Below are positions 32,989-41,932 of a stretch of DNA of 64,000 nt, in pieces. The translations under genes were made by a program, and so were the position numbers. The first letter of the stretch is position 1. Each line of letters starts with the position of its first letter. Origin of the DNA: Bacteroidia bacterium 43-41 (GTDB taxonomy: Bacteria > Bacteroidota > Bacteroidia > Bacteroidales > Dysgonomonadaceae); the NCBI GenBank assembly GCA_001898165.1, contig MKTD01000026.1, forward strand, positions 1-64,000, written 5' to 3'. The notes beneath the pieces were generated by a model. That model saw only the letters and a program-made list of their open reading frames with translations. It was not told the DNA's origin and did no database searches.

Positions 32989-33939
32989 TTAAAATGCAAT
33001 TCTGTTCAGCTTTTCTACTGCCTCGAAATATTCTTTCACCATCTCTCTCACCACCTGTTCTGCGGGAACAATTGAATCTATCAACGATGCAATCTGCCCG
33101 ATCTCCAGTTCGCCTTCCACCAGATCACCTTCAAAAATGCCACGCCTGGAACGTCCGCGACCCAACAGGGAACGAAGTTCATCGGCAGATGCCCCCTGGT
33201 CTTCCAGCTCCTGCACCTGACGGTAAAAGTCGTTTTTAACCATGCGGGTGGGGCTGACTTTTTTCAGCGAAAGCATTGTATCGCCTTCGTTCAGCGAAAT
33301 ACATTTTTGTTTGAACGCCTCGCTGGCACTGCTCTCTTCGGTAAGTGCAAAACGCGTTCCCACCTGTACACCCTCTGCGCCGAGCGCGAAAACGGCAGCC
33401 ATTCCTTCCCCCGTGGCAATTCCGCCTGCGGCGATAAGCGGTAAGCCGGTGACTTTTCGTACTTGCGGAATAAGCGTAAGCGTTGTGGTCTCTTCGCGAC
33501 CGTTGTGACCACCGGCCTCAAAGCCCTCTGCAACAATGGCATCAACGCCTGCTTCAACACATTTTATTGCAAATTTAGAACCGGATACTACATGGGCAAC
33601 GATAATGCCTGCGGCTTTCAGTTTTGAGGTCCACGTTTTGGGATTTCCCGCCGATGTAAAAACGATGGGGACCTTTTCATCCATCACGATCTGCATAATC
33701 TCTTCAACTTGCGGATACATCAGTGGAATATTCACACCAAAAGGGTTACCGGTGGCTAATTTACATTTTTTTATCTGTTCACGTAACGTTTCAGGATACA
33801 TTGAGCCTGCGCCAATCAAGCCTAATCCTCCGGAGTTACTGACCGCCGACGCTAATCGCCATCCGCTGCACCAGACCATCCCGGCCTGGATGATGGGATA
33901 TTTTATTCCAAATAATTGGGTAATCCTATTTTTTTCCAT
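32989..33939 (-). CDS. FMN-dependent nitronate monooxygenase / enoyl-ACP reductase II-like protein
   Basis: A 316-aa TIM-barrel flavoprotein. The family start is YPIIQAGMVWCSGWRLASAVSNSGGLGLIGAG. EGFEAGGHNG near residue 138 contains the catalytic-type histidine. AAGGIATGEGMAAVFALGAEGVQVGTRF near 170-195 is the phosphate-binding FMN site. Sequence of this type is annotated either as nitronate monooxygenase (2-nitropropane dioxygenase) or as FabK; the two cannot be separated by eye. No fatty-acid genes are adjacent, but fabF-acpP lies 9 kb away. It is likely co-transcribed with DPP-IV from the promoter at 33948. Confidence 0.88.
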   Translation of the reverse strand: MEKNRITQLFGIKYPIIQAGMVWCSGWRLASAVSNSGGLGLIGAGSMYPETLREQIKKCKLATGNPFGVNIPLMYPQVEEIMQIVMDEKVPIVFTSAGNPKTWTSKLKAAGIIVAHVVSGSKFAIKCVEAGVDAIVAEGFEAGGHNGREETTTLTLIPQVRKVTGLPLIAAGGIATGEGMAAVFALGAEGVQVGTRFALTEESSASEAFKQKCISLNEGDTMLSLKKVSPTRMVKNDFYRQVQELEDQGASADELRSLLGRGRSRRGIFEGDLVEGELEIGQIASLIDSIVPAEQVVREMVKEYFEAVEKLNRIAF

Positions 33940-33947
33940 ACTTTACA

Positions 33948-33979
33948 CAAAGGTACTTTTTTTTCAACTCGCTATCAAG
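33948..33979 (-). promoter_or_regulatory. Promoter of the flavoprotein-DPP-IV operon
   Basis: Minus-strand TACCTTTG (33955-33948) is a full -7 match, 8 bp before the ATG. CTTG (33979-33976) lies 20 bp upstream as a 3/4 match to the -33 TTTG. The leader would be very short. Confidence 0.55.
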
Positions 33980-34021
33980 AAAAGTTTTTAGAAGTTTAGA
34001 AACTGTTTAATTAAATTTTAT

Positions 34022-34029
34022 TAGTTTTG
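34022..34029 (+). promoter_or_regulatory. -7 element of purD
   Basis: TAGTTTTG matches TAnnTTTG and lies 47 bp upstream of the purD ATG. It is preceded at 33995-34015 by a GAAACTGTTTAATTAAATTTT stretch, a motif that recurs upstream of surE and pfkA. Confidence 0.55.
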
Positions 34030-34076
34030 CATGTCCAACAGATAATCATTGGCGTAAAAAACTCTTCCATTTGACT

Positions 34077-35348
34077 ATGAACGTATTAATTCTTGGCTCC
34101 GGTGGGCGTGAACATGCTTTTGCCTGGCGTATGCGTAGCAGCAAGTACCTGAACAACTTGTATATTGCGCCCGGAAACGCGGGAACTGCATCGTTAGGAA
34201 CAAACGTCGCCGTCTCTCCGACAGACTTTCAGGCGTTAAAATTGTTTTCGTTGGAAAACGATGTGGATATGATTGTGGTTGGGCCGGAGGTTCCTCTTGT
34301 TCAGGGAATTTACGATTACTTCCGGAACGATGAGGATGTGTGCCACGTGGCCGTTATCGGACCTTCCAAAAAGGGCGCTCAACTGGAAGGAAGCAAAGAT
34401 TTTGCCAAAGCATTTATGAGTCGCTACAATATCCCGACCGCACAATACAAAACGATAAAATTAGAAAATATTGAAGAGGGAAACCGTTTTCTGGAGTCGT
34501 TGCAACCACCTTATGTCCTGAAAGCCGACGGATTGGCGGCCGGAAAGGGAGTACTCATTATCAACGATATAAACGAAGCCAAACGGCTGCTTTGGGAAAT
34601 GCTGAACGGGATGTTTGGTTCGGCCAGCAACAAAGTGGTTATCGAAGAGTTTTTAAAGGGCATTGAATGTTCGGTTTTTGTGCTTACCGACGGAAAATCT
34701 TATAAAATCCTGCCTGTTGCAAAAGACTATAAACGCATTGGCGAAGGTGACACCGGATTAAATACCGGCGGCATGGGTGCTGTTTCGCCCGTCCCTTTTG
34801 CGGATGCGGAATTTATGAAAAAGGTCGAGCAGAGAATAGTCCTTCCAACCGTTGAAGGAATTAAAAAAGAGAGAATCGACTATAAAGGGTTCATCTTTCT
34901 CGGATTGATCAATGTGGATGGTAACCCGAAAGTGATTGAATACAACGTACGCATGGGGGATCCCGAAACGGAAGTGGTATTGCCGCTTGTAAAATCGGAT
35001 ATTCTGGATCTTTTTGTAAGTGTTGCCACCGAGACACTGGATGCTAAAACATTGGAAATCGACAATAGATATGCCACTACCGTTATGATGGTTTCCGGCG
35101 GATATCCGGGGAATTACGAAAAAGGGAACGTCATATCGGGAATTGAACAGATAAAAGATTCCATCGTTTTTCATGCCGGAACAATATTGAAAAATGACGA
35201 AACAGTCACATCGGGCGGACGTGTTTTGGCCGTAACCTCTTACGGACAAACGATGGATGAAGCGTTGGAAAATTCCTATAAAAATATCGAAAAAATTTCC
35301 TTTGAAAACAGTTATTACCGAAAAGACATAGGCTTTGATTTAAGATAA
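34077..35348 (+). CDS. purD: Phosphoribosylamine-glycine ligase
   Basis: GAR synthetase of purine biosynthesis; joins phosphoribosylamine and glycine with ATP. 423 aa from the ATG at 34077 (MNVLILGSGGREHAFAW); an in-frame TTG two codons earlier is less likely. ATP-grasp features: KADGLAAGKGV near residue 145, LNTGGMGAVSPVP near 225 and EYNVRMGDPETEVVLP near 285. It is followed after 4 bp by a membrane-protein gene, probably in the same transcript. Confidence 0.97.
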   Translation: MNVLILGSGGREHAFAWRMRSSKYLNNLYIAPGNAGTASLGTNVAVSPTDFQALKLFSLENDVDMIVVGPEVPLVQGIYDYFRNDEDVCHVAVIGPSKKGAQLEGSKDFAKAFMSRYNIPTAQYKTIKLENIEEGNRFLESLQPPYVLKADGLAAGKGVLIINDINEAKRLLWEMLNGMFGSASNKVVIEEFLKGIECSVFVLTDGKSYKILPVAKDYKRIGEGDTGLNTGGMGAVSPVPFADAEFMKKVEQRIVLPTVEGIKKERIDYKGFIFLGLINVDGNPKVIEYNVRMGDPETEVVLPLVKSDILDLFVSVATETLDAKTLEIDNRYATTVMMVSGGYPGNYEKGNVISGIEQIKDSIVFHAGTILKNDETVTSGGRVLAVTSYGQTMDEALENSYKNIEKISFENSYYRKDIGFDLR

Positions 35349-35352
35349 AAAA

Positions 35353-36378
35353 ATGAATACCCTGTTGGTCCGAAACTTCAGATCTTTTTTTGTAGAATCG
35401 CGATTCATTTCGTTGGTTGTTTCTATTGCCGTTATCGCATTACGTTTCCTGATGTTTTTGAAAAAGGGCTTACCCGATTTTCAAATCAGCAGTACCGGTT
35501 TTGTCTGGCCTTATATTGAACCTGTTTTCCAAAAATATCCCCTCGTTTCGTTTTTATCGAGCACGCTCTCTGTTTTCATTATCTCCTATCTTATTTCCGA
35601 ATTGAACGTCCGCTACGGCGTTATCCGCATGCGGACGTCGATGCCATTTTATGTTCCGTTGATTCTTTTTAGCGTCCATCCGTTTTTCCTAAGGATGACA
35701 CCCGATTTTCCGGCGCTCATCTTCATCCTCTGGTCGCTTTTTCCTTTACTGGCATCGTATCAATACCACCATTCCCACCGATGCGCTTATCAATTCAGCG
35801 CATTGATAGCCATTGCCGGAATTTTTCAGATCCACGCTTTACTGTTCTTACCCTTGTGGGTAATTGGTTTGTCGGCGATGGGCGGGCTAAGCTTCAGGTC
35901 GTTCATCGCATCCATTTTTGGAATAATACTGGTATATTGGATTGTTTTCGTATTTTATGTTTTTGGGGATAACATCTCCGGGTTTATCGTCCCTTTTCAG
36001 CGTTTGGCCGAGATTTACGATTTTACACAACCCTCCAGTTTATCTGTACCGCAATGGGGGTTTATCGGGCTTATACTGCTATTCCTGTTTTTTATCATTA
36101 TCGCTGATGGAAAACAGATTACGAGAGAGCGAAGTTTTACAAAAAAAGTGTTGGTCTTCAGTATCTCAGTCATCCTGGTTTCTTTTCTCTTACAGACTTT
36201 ATACCTGAATCAAACTTTCATTTGGCTGTACGTTATAATATCATTTTTCTCCATTATTGCAGCGCATTTTTATACCAACACCACATTCAGGCCGGAAATT
36301 TTATCTTACTTTCTTGTGTTGATATTATTGGCTTTTTATTACTGCCTGAACCTGTTTACCGATTTATCCCCTTTCTAA
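35353..36378 (+). CDS. Polytopic membrane protein (DUF6427-like)
   Basis: A 341-aa integral membrane protein with about nine hydrophobic spans, for example FISLVVSIAVIALRFLMFL, IFGIILVYWIVFVFYVFG, GFIGLILLFLFFIIIADG and ILSYFLVLILLAFYYCLNLF. It resembles Bacteroidetes proteins grouped as DUF6427, but I am not certain of that name. No catalytic motif is visible. It starts 4 bp after purD and is followed by a DUF4251 lipoprotein gene 51 bp on, so purD, this gene and the lipoprotein may form one transcript. Confidence 0.75.
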   Translation: MNTLLVRNFRSFFVESRFISLVVSIAVIALRFLMFLKKGLPDFQISSTGFVWPYIEPVFQKYPLVSFLSSTLSVFIISYLISELNVRYGVIRMRTSMPFYVPLILFSVHPFFLRMTPDFPALIFILWSLFPLLASYQYHHSHRCAYQFSALIAIAGIFQIHALLFLPLWVIGLSAMGGLSFRSFIASIFGIILVYWIVFVFYVFGDNISGFIVPFQRLAEIYDFTQPSSLSVPQWGFIGLILLFLFFIIIADGKQITRERSFTKKVLVFSISVILVSFLLQTLYLNQTFIWLYVIISFFSIIAAHFYTNTTFRPEILSYFLVLILLAFYYCLNLFTDLSPF

Positions 36379-36429
36379 AACAAAAACGCCTGTTTTTTTG
36401 TTTTACAATAAAATTAAAAGGATAAACAG

Positions 36430-36939
36430 ATGAAACAATCGGCATTGCATTTATTTATTGCGCTCTCTCTGGCTTTTGGGCTGATGACGTGCGGCACGGC
36501 ACAAACGGCAACAGAAAAAGAAGCTGTAGCCAACGAGGTGGACCGGAGAGTCAACGGCTCCGACTTTACTTTTAAAGCTTCTTACGCTTATCCCACCGGG
36601 TTCAAGTCCATTTACCTGTCGCCCTACTACGATGTGAAGGTTTCGCCCGACACGGTCAGGGCATACTTGCCTTACTACGGTCGTGCATACGTTGCTCCCA
36701 TGAATCCGGCTGAGGGTGGAATAAAATTCACCAGTACCGATTTCGATTATCAGGTGAACCCCGGCAAGAAAAAAGGGAATTGGCAGGTAAATATCCGGAC
36801 GAAGGATGTTGGCCGGGAGATATTTTTGTATTTCGATATCTGGCAAAACGGAACAGCCCGGTTACAGGTTACCGACACCAACCGGCAACCTATTTCGTTT
36901 CAGGGGGATATTGTTACAACCTCTTCACCAAATCCTTAG
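36430..36939 (+). CDS. DUF4251-type lipoprotein
   Basis: A 169-aa exported protein with a lipoprotein signal: hydrophobic core LFIALSLAFGL then the lipobox-like LMTC with Cys21. The mature part carries FTFKASYAYPTGFKSIYLSPYYDVKVSPDTVRAYLPYYGRAY-type beta strands and a PAEGGIKFTSTDF loop, which together match the Bacteroidetes DUF4251 pattern. Probably periplasmic or on the outer membrane; role unknown. Its last 26 bp overlap the 3' end of the convergent alkaline phosphatase gene. Confidence 0.85.
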   Translation: MKQSALHLFIALSLAFGLMTCGTAQTATEKEAVANEVDRRVNGSDFTFKASYAYPTGFKSIYLSPYYDVKVSPDTVRAYLPYYGRAYVAPMNPAEGGIKFTSTDFDYQVNPGKKKGNWQVNIRTKDVGREIFLYFDIWQNGTARLQVTDTNRQPISFQGDIVTTSSPNP

Positions 36940-38545
36940 GCAAATAGAACGTATCGTTTTTATCGATATAAACTACCACCGAACCGATATCGAACGGTTT
37001 ACCGTTAAGTTTGCCAACCGATGAAAATGCCTTTACTTCCAAGCTGTTTTTCCCCTTTTTAACCGTTAGAACCGGAAAATCGGGATCGTTCTTGTTGACG
37101 GTATATTTCTGGCCGGCAAAGAGATCGGTATGCTTTACAAAAATCTCATCAGACAACTCCTGCAACGATTTCTCCAGCCCCAACGCTTTTTGCAGGTATT
37201 GGTTGACTTCCACATTGCGTACATTCCCTTTCAGGATATCCCCCTGCGGATGATACGACGCCAAAAGCACCTCTTCGCCGGTGTGCCCGCCTGTAGTGAA
37301 TCCGAAGCAGGTACGCGAATTCAGTATATTCACTATGTTGTGCGCCATATTATTGCTTGTCCCCACTTTGGTATAATCACTCTCTTTGTAATTTTTCGAA
37401 GAAAGGAGCAGTTTCAGTTCATCGTCGGTAATATCAATTCCCGTGTATTTTCTGAATTCCTTCTTTATATTTTCGGGTTTGGTATTCACCAGAACGGCTT
37501 CTATACCGTTTGCAGAAAGTTTGTAGTTAGATACGGTTTCAAACAACTGATGAATCGACAATTTGTCGTATCCGGGGCAGTCTCTCGAACCGATGGTAAA
37601 GCCGCTGTTGCCGTGGTCGGCCATAATAACAACCGCCGTATTCCCATCCTTTTCAGCAAACTCCATCACTTTTCCCACGGCAGCGTCAAAAGCCAGGTAC
37701 TCGGTAATTATCCCGATGGGATCGTTAGCATGAGCCGCCCAGTCCACCTGGCTGCCCTCCACCATCAGAAAAAATCCATTTTCTTTTTTCGATAAAAGGT
37801 CCAGCGCTTTGGAGGTCATCTCGGCGAGCGACGGTACTTTGTCGGGGTCCCTGTCGATGGAATAAGGCAATGCCCGGTCTCCGAACAGCGCCCAAACTTT
37901 TTCGTTACCGTTATAATGCAACAAAGCATTTCTATCATCCTGAATCAATACCGTTCCGTTATTTTTGAAGTGCTGCCTGATATCATCGGTCAAAATACCG
38001 TTTCCACCACCAAACATCACATCCATATTCTGATAAGCCATTTGCGGAGCGATAAACTTATAGGCGCCGCGCGTATAGTAATGTGAAGAGAAATCAGCAG
38101 GCGTGGCGTGAGGAAACTCACAGGTCACCACCAAGCCGACAGCTTTATTCTTCAGCATCCTGGATGCCTCTAAAAGAGTAGCTGCAGGCTGATACGTCCG
38201 GGTTGCATCAACCGGATAAAGGTCGTTATCCGGATCGGCTTCAGGATATATGGCCACGTTGCCCGTCTTCTGTAAAACGCCTGTTGCATAGGTTGATCCC
38301 GTAGGCGCCGAATCACCGATTGGCGCATTGGATGAATGCGTAGTTACTGTCCCGGTGAAATAGGGATCGATATGCAAACGGTCGCCCATTTTGTTGTAAA
38401 TTTTATACCAGCGGGAAGCAGAATATACGCTAACCGATGTACCGTCGGGAATCATTACAATAACATTTTTTACCGGGCGCACTTCCTGCGCAAACGTCAA
38501 GGCCGTAACTATTAGTAATATAAACAGCAAACTTAATTTTCTCAT
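36914..38545 (-). CDS. Alkaline phosphatase, exported
   Basis: A 543-aa periplasmic phosphomonoesterase with a Sec signal peptide (MRKLSLLFILLIVTALTFAQ). Metal and nucleophile motifs are all present: VIVMIPDGTS (Asp ligand), GDSAPTGSTYATG with the nucleophile Ser near residue 81, EGSQVDWAAHANDP near 263, IMADHGNSGF near 310 and TTGGHTGEEV near 420. Convergent with the DUF4251 gene, overlapping its 3' end by 26 bp. A 7/8 match to the -7 consensus lies upstream (minus strand, 38587-38580). Confidence 0.94.
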   Translation of the reverse strand: MRKLSLLFILLIVTALTFAQEVRPVKNVIVMIPDGTSVSVYSASRWYKIYNKMGDRLHIDPYFTGTVTTHSSNAPIGDSAPTGSTYATGVLQKTGNVAIYPEADPDNDLYPVDATRTYQPAATLLEASRMLKNKAVGLVVTCEFPHATPADFSSHYYTRGAYKFIAPQMAYQNMDVMFGGGNGILTDDIRQHFKNNGTVLIQDDRNALLHYNGNEKVWALFGDRALPYSIDRDPDKVPSLAEMTSKALDLLSKKENGFFLMVEGSQVDWAAHANDPIGIITEYLAFDAAVGKVMEFAEKDGNTAVVIMADHGNSGFTIGSRDCPGYDKLSIHQLFETVSNYKLSANGIEAVLVNTKPENIKKEFRKYTGIDITDDELKLLLSSKNYKESDYTKVGTSNNMAHNIVNILNSRTCFGFTTGGHTGEEVLLASYHPQGDILKGNVRNVEVNQYLQKALGLEKSLQELSDEIFVKHTDLFAGQKYTVNKNDPDFPVLTVKKGKNSLEVKAFSSVGKLNGKPFDIGSVVVYIDKNDTFYLPKDLVKRL

Positions 38546-38890
38546 GTCTTGAATTGTGATTGTTTTTCAGTTTTAAACAGTAAAGTTAATAAATTGTTGT
38601 GTTTTTTGAAATATAAACTTCAATTTAACGATTTTAAGAAACTGTTTTGAATTTTTTTATGTACTGTTTTTTAGTCATTTTTTGATGGATTTGGATTTTC
38701 GTTTTGCATCGTATAGCGGGCTATACGGAAGAAAGGAAAGTTCAAAGACGCGAAAAAGGGCATAAAACAGCATAAAAGAGAGAAGTGCAACTATAATTCG
38801 TAAAATTCAAAACACTTTCTAACACTTTCCATGTATGAAAAGTCGATGAATTTGATTAAGTTTGTCACTTATTTTAAAAGGAAAAAAATA
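38546..38890. other. Divergent intergenic region between alkaline phosphatase and surE
   Basis: 345 bp with no supportable gene. On the minus strand TAACTTTA (38587-38580) is a near match to the -7 element for the phosphatase. On the plus strand AAGAAACTGTTTTGAATTTTTTT starts at 38636, identical over 23 bp to the sequence upstream of pfkA at 40836. An in-frame ATG at 38831 could extend surE but gives a non-family N-terminus. Confidence 0.5.
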
Positions 38891-39667
38891 ATGAATAGCA
38901 GGAAACCTCTTATCCTTGTCACCAATGACGATGGATATCAGGCAAAAGGAATTGTTTCGCTTATTGAAGCGATGAGGGAGTTGGGCGATGTAATTGTTTT
39001 CGCCCCGGAATTGCATCAGTCGGGCATGTCGTCCGCCATTTCAGCAACTCAACCGTTGAGGAGCAGAATGTATAAACAGGAAGAAGGATTCACAGCATAT
39101 ATGTGTACGGGAACTCCGGTGGATTGTGTAAAATTGGCGCTGAACGAGTTTTTAGACCGCAAGCCCGACCTGTTGGTTTCGGGAATCAATCATGGGTCCA
39201 ACGCGGGAATCAGCGTCATATACTCGGGAACGATGGGCGCTGCTATTGAAGGATGTATTTTTGAAATTCCTTCTTTTGGGGTATCTCTTTGCGAATATTC
39301 GCCCGATGCCGATTTCACATACGCCTGCGAGGTAGCTAGGAAAATGGCCGCGACCGTTCTCGAGAAGGGGCTTCCCCGAGGCATCTGCTTGAACATAAAC
39401 GTTCCGCAAGGTGAAATAAAGGGAATTAAAATAACATCACAAACGCAGGGAAAATGGGTGAATGAATATCAACGCTCTGCTGACGGGAACGGCCGCGATG
39501 TGTTTTGGATGACCGGGAACTTCGAAAACTGGGAAGAAGACAACGTAAATACCGATGAATGGGCTTTGGCAAACGGATATGCAGCTGTTGTCCCCGTGAA
39601 AATTGATATGACCGCACACGATTTTATTCCTGAACTGAAGAAATGGGACCTGATGAGTTTTATCTGA
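38891..39667 (+). CDS. surE: 5'/3'-nucleotidase SurE
   Basis: Metal-dependent nucleoside monophosphate phosphatase, 258 aa from the ATG at 38891. The metal-binding VTNDDGY motif lies at residues 10-16, APELHQSGMSSAIS near 41-54 supplies the serine/metal site, and VSGINHGSNAG near 100 the asparagine ligand. I preferred the internal ATG because SurE proteins begin just before the ILVTNDDG block; the longer frame from 38831 adds 20 unlike residues. surE followed by lpxB is a conserved Bacteroidetes pair. Confidence 0.95.
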   Translation: MNSRKPLILVTNDDGYQAKGIVSLIEAMRELGDVIVFAPELHQSGMSSAISATQPLRSRMYKQEEGFTAYMCTGTPVDCVKLALNEFLDRKPDLLVSGINHGSNAGISVIYSGTMGAAIEGCIFEIPSFGVSLCEYSPDADFTYACEVARKMAATVLEKGLPRGICLNINVPQGEIKGIKITSQTQGKWVNEYQRSADGNGRDVFWMTGNFENWEEDNVNTDEWALANGYAAVVPVKIDMTAHDFIPELKKWDLMSFI

Positions 39668-39681
39668 CAGAGATGTAAAAA

Positions 39682-40836
39682 ATGAAATATTACTTTGTGG
39701 TTGGTGAAGCTTCGGGCGATTTACACACATCAAACCTGATGAAGTCGCTTAAAGCGTATGATGGAAATGCCGATTTCCGATTTTTCGGCGGCGATCTTAT
39801 GGCTGCCCAAGGCGGAACGCTGGTAAAGCATTACCGGGAAATGGCGTTTATGGGAATCGGTCCGGTGGTTATGAACGCAAGAACCATCCTCGGCAACTTG
39901 CAACTTTGCAAAAAAGATATCGCAAGTTATCGGCCGGATGCGGTTGTTCTGGTTGATTATCCGGGATTTAACCTGAAAATTGCCAAGTTTGTAAAGACCC
40001 GGTTGAATATTCCCGTCTTCTATTACATTTCACCCAAAGTATGGGCGTGGAAAGAATACCGGATAAAATCGTTCAAGAAATATGTGGATGAGATGCTTTG
40101 CATCCTGCCCTTTGAAGTGGAGTTCTACAAAAAGCACAATTATCGGGTACATTACGTCGGCAATCCATCTGTAGACGAGATTGACACGCGCGATTTTAAA
40201 AATGAAACATTTTCCGGATTCATTGCTGCCAACGAACTCCCCGACCGTCCGATTATCGCACTTCTTGCCGGAAGCCGGAAACAGGAAATATCCAGGAACC
40301 TGCCATCCATGCTGCAGGCTGTAAAAGGATTTGAAGATTATCAGCTTGTCATTGCGGGTGCGCCCGGCATTGAACCCGGCTTTTATGATAAATTTACAAA
40401 AGGGCTCCCGTTAAAGGTGTTATTCAATCAAACATACCGCATCCTTGCCCAATCGCAGGCAGCTTTGGTTACATCGGGTACGGCTACCCTGGAGACGGCG
40501 CTGCTGAATGTTCCTCAAGTGGTTTGTTACCGTATGCCGATGCCCCGATTGTCGTACTGGGCTTTCAAAAATATCTTGCACACACCCTATATCTCGCTGG
40601 TGAACCTCATTTGTGACAGGGAAGTGGTGATGGAGTTTTTTGCAAAGTTTTTCACCGTCGAGAATATTCGAAAAGAGCTTATTCAGCTTCTCCACGTGAA
40701 AAACTACCGAAAGAACATGTTGGATAATTATGCTGAAATGCGCCGGATATTGGGCAACACCGGAGCTTCAGACCGGGCGGCGGAAATAATTCTGGATAAA
40801 CTCGGGAATAATCCACTCAAAAAATTCAGTATCTAA
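39682..40836 (+). CDS. lpxB: Lipid-A-disaccharide synthase
   Basis: GT19 enzyme that joins UDP-2,3-diacylglucosamine and lipid X to make the lipid A disaccharide at the inner membrane. 384 aa. The family start is YYFVVGEASGDLH. Other blocks are RFFGGDLMAAQGG near 33, MAFMGIGPVV near 54, YYISPKVWAWKEYRIKSFK near 114 and LLAGSRKQEI near 193. TSGTATLETALLNVPQVVCYR near 270 is the nucleotide-sugar site. Starts 14 bp after surE. Confidence 0.97.
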   Translation: MKYYFVVGEASGDLHTSNLMKSLKAYDGNADFRFFGGDLMAAQGGTLVKHYREMAFMGIGPVVMNARTILGNLQLCKKDIASYRPDAVVLVDYPGFNLKIAKFVKTRLNIPVFYYISPKVWAWKEYRIKSFKKYVDEMLCILPFEVEFYKKHNYRVHYVGNPSVDEIDTRDFKNETFSGFIAANELPDRPIIALLAGSRKQEISRNLPSMLQAVKGFEDYQLVIAGAPGIEPGFYDKFTKGLPLKVLFNQTYRILAQSQAALVTSGTATLETALLNVPQVVCYRMPMPRLSYWAFKNILHTPYISLVNLICDREVVMEFFAKFFTVENIRKELIQLLHVKNYRKNMLDNYAEMRRILGNTGASDRAAEIILDKLGNNPLKKFSI

Positions 40837-40900
40837 GAAACTGTTTTGAATTTTTTTGTTTCCTTTGTAGCAGAACTAATTTAAAAAAATCAGAAACAGC

Positions 40901-41923
40901 ATGAAAATTGGAATCCTCACTTCCGGCGGCGACTGTCCCGGAATTAACGCGACCATACGAGGCGTTGGAAAAACAGCCATTAACAATTTCGGGATGAAAA
41001 TAATCGGGATCCAAAATGGTTTTTCCGGCCTGCTCTACAAGGATGTCGTTGAACTATCCGACGCGTCGCTCTCGGGAATTCTTAATCTGGGAGGGACAAT
41101 TCTTGGAACCGCCCGCGAAAAGGTATTCCGAAAAAAAATAACCTCTCCCGATGAAAATGACCGCGAAGAGATAAAAAAATGCTACCACGAGTTAGGGCTC
41201 GACTGTTTGGTTTGTATCGGCGGAAACGGCACTCTAAAAACAACAGGAATGCTTGCCGAATTGGGATTGAACGTAATAGGAATTCCTAAGACCATTGATA
41301 ACGATGTGTATGGGACCGACGTTACTTTCGGATTCGATACCGCCGTAAACATCGCTACCGATGCTATCGACCGCCTGCATTCCACGGCAAGTTCACACCG
41401 CCGGGTTATGGTTATCGAGCTGATGGGGCACCACGCCGGATGGATCACATTGCATGCCGGGATGGCTGGCGGAGCCGACATTATTCTGCTTCCCGAACTT
41501 GGGTACAACATGAAAGTAATTATCGACAAGATTAAGAAACGGATGGACCTGGGAAAACCCTATTCCATTGTGGCGGTTGCCGAAGGAGTTGTGATACAGG
41601 GGAGCAGCGAAAGGCCCGCTATGTATTTCGCCAGGGAGATTGAAAAACAAACCGGATTTGAGACCCGCGAAACCGTTCTAGGATACATTCAGCGCGGCGG
41701 CTCACCCTCTCCGTCAGACCGTAACCTGGGCACACTCCTTGGCGGACATGCCGCACAACTCATTCACGAGGGGAAGTTTGGTCGCATGGTTGCCCTGATC
41801 AATAATCAAATATCGGATGTCTCTTTGGAAGAAGTCGCGGGAAAGCTTCGTCTAGTGACAGTGGATACACCATTGGTACAACAAGGGAGGAGAATGGGAA
41901 TATCTTTCGGCGTTTGGGAATAA
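40901..41923 (+). CDS. pfkA: 6-phosphofructokinase, atypical G104/K124 type
   Basis: Phosphorylates fructose 6-phosphate in glycolysis. 340 aa with TSGGDCPGINA at the N-terminus, catalytic TIDND at residues 131-135 (Asp133 as base) and the sugar-phosphate motifs MGHHAGW and GYIQRGGSPS. Two diagnostic positions are notable. The GGDGS motif reads GGNGT (107-111), with Asn109 for the Mg-binding Asp103 and Gly110 for Gly104. PGTIDND reads PKTIDND, with Lys130 for Gly124. G104 is the ATP-type residue while K124 is the pyrophosphate-type residue. This mixed pattern is that of group III PFKs. The phosphoryl donor cannot be settled from sequence. Divergent in function but next to rnc, converging on it. 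Confidence 0.93.
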   Translation: MKIGILTSGGDCPGINATIRGVGKTAINNFGMKIIGIQNGFSGLLYKDVVELSDASLSGILNLGGTILGTAREKVFRKKITSPDENDREEIKKCYHELGLDCLVCIGGNGTLKTTGMLAELGLNVIGIPKTIDNDVYGTDVTFGFDTAVNIATDAIDRLHSTASSHRRVMVIELMGHHAGWITLHAGMAGGADIILLPELGYNMKVIIDKIKKRMDLGKPYSIVAVAEGVVIQGSSERPAMYFAREIEKQTGFETRETVLGYIQRGGSPSPSDRNLGTLLGGHAAQLIHEGKFGRMVALINNQISDVSLEEVAGKLRLVTVDTPLVQQGRRMGISFGVWE

Positions 41924-41932
41924 AGTTTAGCT

